Positions 37,484 to 45,983 of a stretch of 64,000 bases of DNA are shown here, piece after piece (within the stretch, counting starts at the first letter, position 1; each line of letters starts with the position of its first letter). The position numbers were made by a program, and so were the translations under genes. This DNA comes from Solitalea longa (GTDB lineage Bacteria; Bacteroidota; Bacteroidia; Sphingobacteriales; Sphingobacteriaceae): NCBI RefSeq assembly GCF_002920915.1, contig NZ_PQVF01000014.1, positions 31,438 to 95,437 on the forward strand. Direction: 5' to 3'. Below the pieces are notes generated by a model. That model saw only the letters and a program-made list of their open reading frames with translations, made no database searches and was not told the origin of the DNA.

Positions 37484-38059
37484 TTGAATAAAGTTGCTGA
37501 GGATAGTACGTTTTTTGTTGAGCGAGATTTTGATGAGGCTATGTTTAAAGAGCTGTTTGATTTGTATGCGTCCAGGATTTACAAGTTTGGAAATTCTTAC
37601 CTAAAGTCATCCCTTGATGCGGAAGAATTGGTGCAAGATGTTTTTGTGAGGGTTTGGAATAAACGCCAAGAGCTGGATCTGTCGAAAAATATCCAATCGT
37701 ATATTTTTAAAATAGCGGTAAATCTTATTTACGATCAGCTTAGAAAACGAAAGCTTGAAAAAATGCATGCCGAACTATCCGTTTTCCAACAAACGGAAGA
37801 AGATGACTCTACCTGGAATAAACTTGCATTAAATGACCTTCAGAGTCAGTTAAATACTTTAGTTGCTCAAATGCCAGAACAACGGAGGCAGGTATTTACA
37901 ATGAGCAGGTTTGATGGTTTGAGTTATGACGAAATTGCTCAACAGCTAAATATTTCTAAACGAACCGTAGAAAATCAGGTATACCGGGCAATGGCTTTTC
38001 TGAAAGAGCATATTGATTCCAGGTATATCTTGTACATCGCATTCTTCTATTTCTCTTAA
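37484..38059 (+). CDS. ECF sigma factor (FecI-like)
   Basis: 191 residues from a TTG start; the first in-frame ATG (37541) would cut into region 2. Region 2 is seen in LYASRIYKFGNSYLKSSLDAEELVQDVFVRVW and region 4 in FTMSRFDGLSYDEIAQQLNISKRTVENQVYRA. Such sigma factors are held by a FecR protein and switched on through a SusC-type receptor. First gene of the locus. Confidence 0.9.
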   Translation: MNKVAEDSTFFVERDFDEAMFKELFDLYASRIYKFGNSYLKSSLDAEELVQDVFVRVWNKRQELDLSKNIQSYIFKIAVNLIYDQLRKRKLEKMHAELSVFQQTEEDDSTWNKLALNDLQSQLNTLVAQMPEQRRQVFTMSRFDGLSYDEIAQQLNISKRTVENQVYRAMAFLKEHIDSRYILYIAFFYFS

Positions 38060-38179
38060 TACAATTCTCTTTTTAATTTTTTTTAATGTGCGCGTGAGTA
38101 GTTAAGGTTACTTGTACGTATTAATAGTAGATGACCTGTCTTAAAAGGTGATCGTGCGCTTTTTTATGAGCATACAATT

Positions 38180-39139
38180 ATGAAATCAGAAAACAAGGAA
38201 AAGATCATTCAATCGTTTTTCAACCCGGAAATGGAGTTTGAAATTAAGCATGATCTATATAAGCAATTGGAGCAAACTGAAAGCTCGGCTGAGGAGCAAA
38301 TAATAACGGCGCCGCTGTTCGAGAAGATTTGCGAAACGATTGCTGAAAATGAAAAGCAGCAAAAGCGTAAAAAAGTGATTCGCCTGATGACTTTAATTGG
38401 GTCAAGGGCAGCCATTTTTATCTTGGGAATGCTGATCTATGTTTTTGCCCTTCAGCCTTATTTTCGAAAAAATACCAATGAGTCGGAAATCAGGATTATT
38501 GCCGACAATAAATCAATTTCACAAACAATTTTACCCGACGGCTCATCGGTTTTCTTAAATGCAAATTCTGAATTAACCTATAAGCTCAACTCTTCAGACA
38601 AAAGAGAGGTGTTTTTAAAGGGAGAAGGCTGGTTTAAGGTTACAAAAATGCCTGAAAAACCATTTATTGTTCATGCAGGTCAGTATAAGGTGGCGGTACA
38701 CGGAACAGTTTTCAATGTGAAAGCTTATCCTCAAAATAAAGAAGTAATAACTACGTTGCAAGAAGGGTCTATTGAAATTTTGCCGGAAAATGATATAAAC
38801 GTAATTAAACCAACCTTAATGATTCCGGGCCAGCAGTTTTCGTTTAACAAAGAGAAAAAACAGTCAAGCTTAACTACCGTTCAGCCTGAGCTGGCTTCGG
38901 TATGGAAAGAAGCAGAGATCAGATTTGAAAATAAAAACTTTGGCGACCTGCTGAAAATTCTGGAAAGCAGATACAATGTGCAATTTGAAGTTAATGATCC
39001 ATCATTATTTAAATACCATTATGATGGAAGCATTAGGAGTGAAAATATTATTCAGGTGCTGAATTTAATTAAAGAAACACTTCCGATTAAATATCAGCTC
39101 GTTAGTGGCAATGTAATAATGATAGAGAAACAACCTTAA
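38180..39139 (+). CDS. FecR-family anti-sigma factor
   Basis: 319 residues: a cytoplasmic N-terminal part, one membrane helix (about 72-93), then a periplasmic FecR domain (ILPDGSSVFLNANSELTYK, HGTVFNVKAY) and a C-terminal domain of the DUF4974 type (FGDLLKILESRYNVQFEV). It would relay the state of the SusC N-terminal signalling domain to the sigma factor. 120 nt downstream of the sigma gene. Confidence 0.92.
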   Translation: MKSENKEKIIQSFFNPEMEFEIKHDLYKQLEQTESSAEEQIITAPLFEKICETIAENEKQQKRKKVIRLMTLIGSRAAIFILGMLIYVFALQPYFRKNTNESEIRIIADNKSISQTILPDGSSVFLNANSELTYKLNSSDKREVFLKGEGWFKVTKMPEKPFIVHAGQYKVAVHGTVFNVKAYPQNKEVITTLQEGSIEILPENDINVIKPTLMIPGQQFSFNKEKKQSSLTTVQPELASVWKEAEIRFENKNFGDLLKILESRYNVQFEVNDPSLFKYHYDGSIRSENIIQVLNLIKETLPIKYQLVSGNVIMIEKQP

Positions 39140-39207
39140 TGTATTAGGAAAACAAAATGTATTGTCTATGGAATAAAAAAAATTACTAATGGAATTAAAA
39201 AAGAAAA

Positions 39208-39241
39208 GTGCCGAAAGAAAGGTCGAAGAGTCTTTCGGCAC
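39208..39241 (+). terminator. Hairpin between FecR gene and susC-like gene
   Basis: GTGCCGAAAGA (39208-39218) pairs with TCTTTCGGCAC (39231-39241). No T tract follows, so it may be an attenuator, mRNA processing stem or end of the regulatory transcript. Confidence 0.55.
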
Positions 39242-39288
39242 ATAAGATCAACTTAATTGAACTTTTGAATTAATCTATAATTAAAACT

Positions 39289-42200
39289 ATGCAAAAAATA
39301 ATTAAAAACTACTTTAATCCTATAAAAGAGGGAAAAAAAGTAGGGTTTAAATGCATGCTGATCATCCTGTTGGTGGCAACGTTTAACATAGGAACAGCAT
39401 ATTCGCAATCACAAAACGTATCGCTGGATTTTGATAATACACCTATTACAGAGGTGTTTAAATCCATTGAGGCGAAAACGTCTTATCGTTTCTTTTATCA
39501 GCGCGAACAACTTGATGTTAACCGAAAAGTTTCGTTGCATGTAAAAAATAAGTCGGTTCAAGAGGTGCTAAACTCATTGTTTGCTGGCTCAAATGTTAAT
39601 TTCACTATTCAAAAAGACAACCTTATCCTTCTTAAAACCACTCAAATAAGTCAGGGGACAAAGGAAGAAAGTCGCAAAGTAACCGGAATCGTTACTGACG
39701 ATGAAGGGATCGCTTTGCCAGGTGTTTCTGTAAGTGTTAAAAAAACAACAGGGGGTGCTACTACCGATATAAACGGAAAGTATGAAGTTACAGTTTCGTC
39801 GAGCGAGTCGGTATTGGTGTTCAGTTATGTGGGGATGACAACACAAGAAATTACGGTGGGAAATAACAAAACTCTTAACATAAAGTTGCTTAACAACGCC
39901 ATTGGTTTGAAAGAAGTTGTCGTGTCGGTGGGTTATGGTTCAGTAAATAAGAAAGACGTCACCGGATCGGTAGGTACAATTAGTAATAAAGAGTTTAATA
40001 AAGGAACGGTTGTTAACCCGGTTGATCTAATCCAGGGTCGCATGCCAGGTATTAACGTGGTTAACAATGGGGGTGAGCCGGGTGCCGGTGCATCAGTTCG
40101 TATCAGGGGATCGAACTCTGTGCGTTCAGGTCAGGATCCTCTCTATGTAGTTGACGGAGTTCCCTTAGATATTACCGATGTTCAGCCAAGTGGGGCTACA
40201 GTTACAGGTACAGGTAGTGCCGCAACCAAAAATCCATTGAACTTCTTAAACCCGGATGATATTGAAAGCATGGATGTATTGAAAGATGCATCTGCTACTG
40301 CTATCTATGGTTCACGTGGTGCAAACGGTGTTATTCTAATTACCACTAAAAAAGGAAAATCAGGTAAAGGGGTTTTGACTTATTCGGCAAACACCTCAAT
40401 TGCTGAACTTCCAAAACAGTTAGACTTATTGAATGCTCAGGAATTTCTTTCTTTCAGAGCTGATAGAGGTTTAACAGGTGCTGATTATGGGTCTAACACT
40501 AACTGGCAGAACCAGATTTACAGAACAGCCCGTACGCAAAGTCATAATTTATCCTATGGTGGCGGTAATGACAAAGGTTCTTACCGTGCTTCATTAAGTT
40601 ATTTAGATCAGGAAGGTATCATTAAAAAAACCGGCTTAGAGAAATATACCGGACGATTTAATGTGATCCAAAACCTGATTAACGATAAATTACGTTTAGA
40701 AGCTAATTTAACAGCAGCTCGTACCAATGACCAGCGCGTTCCTATTGGTGAAACCGGAGGCTTTGAGGGCGACGTGATCTTATCGTCATTAAAATTGAAT
40801 CCTACTTTGCCTGTTTACAATCCTGATGGAACGTTTAAACAGATGAGTGCTGATGTGCGTAACCCATTGGCAATGATCGATCTGACAAGCGATAATAATC
40901 AAACCGACCGTGTTATGGGTAACATCAGCGGATCATTTGAAATCATTAAAGGTTTGAAATACAAGATCAACCTGGCTGCTGATCAATCAAAAGCATCGAG
41001 GAAAGTAATGCAAAACCAAAGCCTTATTTATTTAACAAATAAAGGTACGGTTGATATTAGCGATGTTTCATTGTCGAGTAATTTAATTGAGAACTACCTG
41101 ACCTATGATTTCAACATTAATGAGAAGCACCGTTTTAATGTTTTGGGAGGTCATTCATACCAACAGTTTAAAGTTTATACCTATAGATTTAGTGAAGATG
41201 GTTTTACCATTACCGACTTCGATTACATCAATAACTTAGCTTTAGGAAACTTTAAAGCAGCTACTGTTGGATCGTCAATCACTAAGAATGCATTGCAATC
41301 ATTTTTTGGCCGTGTTAATTACAACTTAGACAATAAGTATTTAGTTACTGCCACATTAAGAAGTGATGGTTCAACAAAATTTGGTGCAAATAATAAATAT
41401 GGTCTTTTCCCATCTGCTTCATTTGCATGGAAATTAAATGAGGAAGAGTTTGTTAAAAACCTGGGTGTCTTCAGCAACTTGAAAATGCGATTAGGCTGGG
41501 GTATTACCGGTAACCAGGAAATTCCTAATAAGATCTCTCAAATATTGTTAGGTTCTTCTTCGTCAGGTAATAATGCCATTTTAGATGGTTCTGCCAAGAA
41601 TGTAACTTCAGGTATCACACTTTCCCGTACACCAAATCCTGATATCCGCTGGGAAACAACCAACCAGGTGAATGCCGGTCTCGATTTTGGGTTTTTAAAT
41701 GGACGAATTACTGGTACCATCGATTATTTTGATAAAACAACCAGCGACGTATTATTACAAGTAAACTCCATTGCTCCAGCTCCAACCACCACAGTATGGT
41801 CCAACGTTCCGGGTATGAAAATCTTGAACAGAGGTTTTGAGTTGGGTTTAACCGGTGTCATTGTAAATAATAAAGGTCTTACCTGGGATGCAGGCGTAAA
41901 CTTCACCACTATTAAGAATGAAGTATCGGGCTTGCCAATGAGTCAGATCACAACAGGCGCGCCAAGTGGTCCGGGTATTACAGGGTTCTCTTCACAGGTT
42001 GTTAAAAACGGCTATCCAATTGGAACTTTCTGGGGACGTAAGTTCTTAGGCTTTGATGAGTTGGGTAATAGTACGTTTGAAAAAGATGCCAACGGTGTTG
42101 AAATTCAGCAATCTTTAGGATCTGCCATGCCTAAGTTAACCTATGGTTTTAATACAAGTGTAAGTTACAAAGGCGTAGACTTAGCGGTTAATTTAAATGG

Positions 42201-42597
42201 CGTTTATGGCAATAAGATCTATAACAACGTTGCAAATATTATGAGTCAGAACACCCTGATTTCTAAAGAATGGAATGCAACGAAAGATGCTGCTCAAAGC
42301 AAAGAGAATCCAAACGGGACATTAACCTACAGTAGCCGCTTCATTGAAGATGGATCATTTTTACGCTTGTCAAATGCAACTTTGGGCTATTCTGTTAATG
42401 TGAAAAGCATTAACTGGTTGAGCAAGTTACGTTTCAGCGTAACCGGTAATAACTTGTTTGTAATTACAGATTATTCTGGTTACGATCCTGAAGTTAACGC
42501 CGATCACTCAGCAAGTGGTGTGCCTTCAATGGGTATCGATTGGACTACTTATCCAAAAGCCCGTACTGTTGTTTTCGGAGTAAATGTTGAATTCTAA
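39289..42597 (+). CDS. SusC/RagA-type TonB-dependent outer-membrane transporter with STN domain
   Basis: 1102 residues: signal peptide (cleavage near AYSQ), STN signalling domain (about 40-120; NVSLDFDNTPITEVFKSIE), a carboxypeptidase-regulatory-like domain (about 130-205), plug with DPLYVVDGVPL and DATATAIYGSRGANGVILI-type motif, and a 22-strand barrel. Imports glycan fragments with SusD. The STN domain indicates that substrate binding is reported to the FecR/sigma pair just upstream. Confidence 0.96.
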   Translation: MQKIIKNYFNPIKEGKKVGFKCMLIILLVATFNIGTAYSQSQNVSLDFDNTPITEVFKSIEAKTSYRFFYQREQLDVNRKVSLHVKNKSVQEVLNSLFAGSNVNFTIQKDNLILLKTTQISQGTKEESRKVTGIVTDDEGIALPGVSVSVKKTTGGATTDINGKYEVTVSSSESVLVFSYVGMTTQEITVGNNKTLNIKLLNNAIGLKEVVVSVGYGSVNKKDVTGSVGTISNKEFNKGTVVNPVDLIQGRMPGINVVNNGGEPGAGASVRIRGSNSVRSGQDPLYVVDGVPLDITDVQPSGATVTGTGSAATKNPLNFLNPDDIESMDVLKDASATAIYGSRGANGVILITTKKGKSGKGVLTYSANTSIAELPKQLDLLNAQEFLSFRADRGLTGADYGSNTNWQNQIYRTARTQSHNLSYGGGNDKGSYRASLSYLDQEGIIKKTGLEKYTGRFNVIQNLINDKLRLEANLTAARTNDQRVPIGETGGFEGDVILSSLKLNPTLPVYNPDGTFKQMSADVRNPLAMIDLTSDNNQTDRVMGNISGSFEIIKGLKYKINLAADQSKASRKVMQNQSLIYLTNKGTVDISDVSLSSNLIENYLTYDFNINEKHRFNVLGGHSYQQFKVYTYRFSEDGFTITDFDYINNLALGNFKAATVGSSITKNALQSFFGRVNYNLDNKYLVTATLRSDGSTKFGANNKYGLFPSASFAWKLNEEEFVKNLGVFSNLKMRLGWGITGNQEIPNKISQILLGSSSSGNNAILDGSAKNVTSGITLSRTPNPDIRWETTNQVNAGLDFGFLNGRITGTIDYFDKTTSDVLLQVNSIAPAPTTTVWSNVPGMKILNRGFELGLTGVIVNNKGLTWDAGVNFTTIKNEVSGLPMSQITTGAPSGPGITGFSSQVVKNGYPIGTFWGRKFLGFDELGNSTFEKDANGVEIQQSLGSAMPKLTYGFNTSVSYKGVDLAVNLNGVYGNKIYNNVANIMSQNTLISKEWNATKDAAQSKENPNGTLTYSSRFIEDGSFLRLSNATLGYSVNVKSINWLSKLRFSVTGNNLFVITDYSGYDPEVNADHSASGVPSMGIDWTTYPKARTVVFGVNVEF

Positions 42598-42617
42598 ATT
42601 CTAAATGACAATTAAGC

Positions 42618-44147
42618 ATGAAAAAAATATATATTCTGGTAACTGCCCTGACTCTTTCCCTAACAGCATGTTCGGTAAATGAGGAAATTTTAGATGAGGC
42701 TAACGGAGGAAACGTTGTTTCAGATAGTAAAAACATGGAAATGATTGCAGCTCCTGCTTACGCTTACCTTAGAGATTTGCAAGGTGGATCATCAGGAGTT
42801 TGGGGCACCGTATTAGCAACTACAGATGAGCTTGCTTGGCCGGGAAGAGGAGCTGATTGGCAAAGCCCTGATCGTCAGGCGCTCTCTACTCATACATATA
42901 CCCCAACAAATAGCAATATTAAAAATACCTGGAATAGTTTTTTGATAGGTATAAATAAGAGTAACATATCATTAAAATACCTGTCAGCATTTCCACAATC
43001 AGAAAAAAAAGATGGGTACATGGCTGAGATTAGATTTATCAGAGCGCTGTGTATGTTTAAACTGATGGATAACTTTGGTAAGTTTCCGTTCAGAGAATAC
43101 ACCGAAATTGATTTCTCTAAATCTCCGGTAATATTAAAACGTGAACAAGCTGTTGAGCGAATCATTAAAGAGCTGAATGAAATCATTCCGCTTTTAAAAA
43201 ATAAGTCTGACATTCCTTATGGCAGAGTATCAAAAGCTGCTGCACAAATGTTGCTGGCTCATGTTTACCTGAATCATGAAGTTTATACCGGTAAAACTAA
43301 ATGGGCCGAAACCATTAAAGCATGTGATGATATTATCAATTCGGGGCAATACAAAATTGCTGATGATTATTGGAAGTTATTCCAATTTGATAATGCGGCC
43401 TATTTGCAGAGTACCGAAAGCATTCTTTCAGTTATTTATGATGAAACAAATGGTTTAACTGGATCAGAATGGGTTAGAATAACAATACACTACAACCAAA
43501 AATTTGGCAATTTTACTGCCGGAGGAAATAATGGATGCTGTACTACTCCTGCCTTTGTGAATACATGGGACGAGAGTGACCAGCGATTCAGCGATAGGCG
43601 TTTAATTGGTCAATTAGGTTTCAATCAAGGATTCCTTATCGGCCAACAATACTCAGTTGCTGGTGTTGCATTAACAACCCGCGATAATAAGCCACTTATC
43701 TTTACAAAAGATTTTAGTATCGCTAATTCAACAGAAGCTCAAGGTGTACGTATTGTTAAGTTTGCACCTAACCCACCAACCACTAACACCGGTGCTGCAG
43801 GAAATGATTTTCCGTTGTATCGTTTATCTGATACCTACCTGATACGCGCTGAGGCGAAATTTAGAGCAGGTGATGAAGCTAGTGCCTTGGAGGATATTAA
43901 TTATATAAGAAACACCAAACGCGGACAACCGGCTTATACTTCACTCGATCTAGATAAAATTTTGAACGAGCGTGGATATGAGTTGTATTGGGAAGGTGGT
44001 CGTAGAACCGATTTGATCCGTTTCAATAAATACAGAGCTCCTCGTGCTGAGAAGAATTTTGAAACACCGGCTCACATGGTGCTATTGCCAATTCCAATTA
44101 GTGCAATTGAAGCTAATCCTGATTTACTTCCAAATAATGGGTATTAA
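42618..44147 (+). CDS. SusD/RagB-type nutrient-binding lipoprotein
   Basis: 509 residues: a lipoprotein signal (LTLSLTACSVNEE), helical SusD core with AEIRFIRALCMFKLMD and LLAHVYLN, and the C-terminal ILNERGYELYWEGGRRTDLIRF hallmark in two adjoining pieces. It forms the lid of the SusC transporter and binds the glycan at the cell surface. 20 nt after the susC-like stop. Confidence 0.95.
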   Translation: MKKIYILVTALTLSLTACSVNEEILDEANGGNVVSDSKNMEMIAAPAYAYLRDLQGGSSGVWGTVLATTDELAWPGRGADWQSPDRQALSTHTYTPTNSNIKNTWNSFLIGINKSNISLKYLSAFPQSEKKDGYMAEIRFIRALCMFKLMDNFGKFPFREYTEIDFSKSPVILKREQAVERIIKELNEIIPLLKNKSDIPYGRVSKAAAQMLLAHVYLNHEVYTGKTKWAETIKACDDIINSGQYKIADDYWKLFQFDNAAYLQSTESILSVIYDETNGLTGSEWVRITIHYNQKFGNFTAGGNNGCCTTPAFVNTWDESDQRFSDRRLIGQLGFNQGFLIGQQYSVAGVALTTRDNKPLIFTKDFSIANSTEAQGVRIVKFAPNPPTTNTGAAGNDFPLYRLSDTYLIRAEAKFRAGDEASALEDINYIRNTKRGQPAYTSLDLDKILNERGYELYWEGGRRTDLIRFNKYRAPRAEKNFETPAHMVLLPIPISAIEANPDLLPNNGY

Positions 44148-44166
44148 AAGAAACGATTGTAAGTAA

Positions 44167-44214
44167 GTTAACCACTATTGGCAGCTTTTTTTGTGGAGGC
44201 TGCCAATGGTTAAC
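44167..44214 (+). terminator. Hairpin between susD-like and GH13 genes
   Basis: ATTGGCAGC (44177-44185) pairs with GCTGCCAAT (44199-44207). Beyond a 3-nt bulge, GTTAACC pairs with GGTTAAC. No long T tract follows; probably an attenuating or stabilising stem that sets transporter against enzyme expression. Confidence 0.6.
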
Positions 44215-44292
44215 AAATGGATTGTTTCCTTTTTCATGCTTCGCAATGATCATTGCATAAGTTATTTACTGATAATTTTTATAATTATATAG

Positions 44293-45969
44293 ATGAAGCA
44301 ATTCGTACTTGCATTGTGCTTTACAATGCTTACTGGCTCGCTTTCAGCCCAAAAAATACAACCAGTGCCCAACTGGTTAAAAACTGCCGTATTTTATCAG
44401 ATTTATCCCCAGAGTTTTCAGGACACCAACAATGACGGTATTGGAGATATTAATGGTATTACTCAACGGCTTGATTATATTAAATGGTTGGGATGTAATA
44501 CTATTTGGATCAACCCTTGTTTTGAGTCTCCTTTTTTTGATGCCGGATACGATGTAACGGATTATTACAAAGTGGCCCCCCGGTATGGCTCTAATCAAGA
44601 TCTGGAGAATTTATTTAATGAAGCTCACAAACGCAACATGCGGGTTTGTTTAGACTTGGTTGCAGGGCATACCTCCGATCAGCATCCATGGTTCAAAGCC
44701 TCTCAGCAACAAACGCCAAACGAATTTTCGCACCGGTACATTTGGACGAACGATTCAACCTTAAAACCAGAAAGGTTTGTTGCCGGGAAATTTGAACGTA
44801 ACGGTACTTATCGTAAGAACTTTTTTGATGTTCAACCTGCATTGAATTATGGTTATGGTAAACCTAATCCTGCTAATCCCTGGGAACAACCGGTAACAGC
44901 TGAAGGGCCTCAAAAGACAAAAGCCGAATTGATCAAGATCATGGATTTTTGGATGGATAAAGGCGCTGACGGTTTCAGGGTTGATATGGCAGGCTCTTTA
45001 GTAAAGAATGATCCTGATTTATCGGCAACTAATAAGTTATGGAAAGATATCCGTTCTCATTTTCAATCAAAATATGCTGATGGGATTTTAATTGCCGAAT
45101 GGGGTGATCCTGCAAAATCGATCAAAGCTAACTTTATGATGGATTTTCTCATCCATCTGCGAAATTCGGGTTATAGCTCCCTGTTTTTTAATAAAGAAGG
45201 TGTTTACCGTCATGATACCTGTTATTTCAGTAGTCAGGGCAATGGCTCTCCAGTCAATTTCATTAATATCTATAATCAGCAATTAAAAGAAGTTATTGCG
45301 GGTAAGGGCTACTTGTGTTTACCAACGTCCAATCATGATTTTCAGCGCCCGGCAAGTGGCGACAGGAATACTGTTGAGCAATTAAAGGCTGCTATGGTAT
45401 TTTTCTTAACCCTGCCAAGCGTTCCCTTGGTTTATTATGGTGATGAGATCGGGATGAAATACGTCAGCGGTTTACCCAATAAAGAAGGAAGCGTGCTAAG
45501 TAAAGGTAATCGTGCTGGAACAAGAACGCCTATGCAATGGGATAAAACCAAAGGCGCCGGTTTCTCCGATGCTGATCCTAAGCAGTTTTATTTGCCGCTG
45601 GATTCTTCATTGAACCGCCCTGATGTGGCTACTCAATTAACAGACTCAAGTTCACTCCTTCATTTTACCCGTAAACTGCTGGCTTTAAAGAGTACTTCAA
45701 AGGCTTTGAGAACAGAAGGATCAATTAGGTTTTATAACACGGCTGAGCATACCTATCCTTTGGTTTATCAGCGCAAGTTCAAAAACGAAACCTTCCTGAT
45801 CGTGATCAATCCATCTACTAAAGAACAGGCGATTCAACTAAAGTCAGATAAAAAGATTAAAAAGGTAAACTCGACGCTTGTTGATGGGGTAGAGTTGAAC
45901 GCCGATAAAAGTAAAGGATTAACCATTACAGCTAAGGCAAGCAGTTATGGCATTTTCAAATTAAACTAA
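44293..45969 (+). CDS. Secreted GH13 alpha-glucosidase-type enzyme
   Basis: 558 residues: signal peptide (cleavage after LSAQ), then the GH13 barrel. Nucleophile Asp231 (GFRVDMAGS), acid Glu269 (LIAEWGD) and Asp349 (TSNHDFQ) are all present, and the QIYPQSFQDTNNDGIGDING segment is typical of exo-acting alpha-glucosidases, with the calcium-type DTNNDGIGD loop. Region I reads DLVAGHTS instead of the usual DVVxNH, so Asn is Gly. Likely cleaves alpha-linked glucose oligomers; linkage not predictable. Confidence 0.9.
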   Translation: MKQFVLALCFTMLTGSLSAQKIQPVPNWLKTAVFYQIYPQSFQDTNNDGIGDINGITQRLDYIKWLGCNTIWINPCFESPFFDAGYDVTDYYKVAPRYGSNQDLENLFNEAHKRNMRVCLDLVAGHTSDQHPWFKASQQQTPNEFSHRYIWTNDSTLKPERFVAGKFERNGTYRKNFFDVQPALNYGYGKPNPANPWEQPVTAEGPQKTKAELIKIMDFWMDKGADGFRVDMAGSLVKNDPDLSATNKLWKDIRSHFQSKYADGILIAEWGDPAKSIKANFMMDFLIHLRNSGYSSLFFNKEGVYRHDTCYFSSQGNGSPVNFINIYNQQLKEVIAGKGYLCLPTSNHDFQRPASGDRNTVEQLKAAMVFFLTLPSVPLVYYGDEIGMKYVSGLPNKEGSVLSKGNRAGTRTPMQWDKTKGAGFSDADPKQFYLPLDSSLNRPDVATQLTDSSSLLHFTRKLLALKSTSKALRTEGSIRFYNTAEHTYPLVYQRKFKNETFLIVINPSTKEQAIQLKSDKKIKKVNSTLVDGVELNADKSKGLTITAKASSYGIFKLN

Positions 45970-45983
45970 AACCTGATAAGGCT

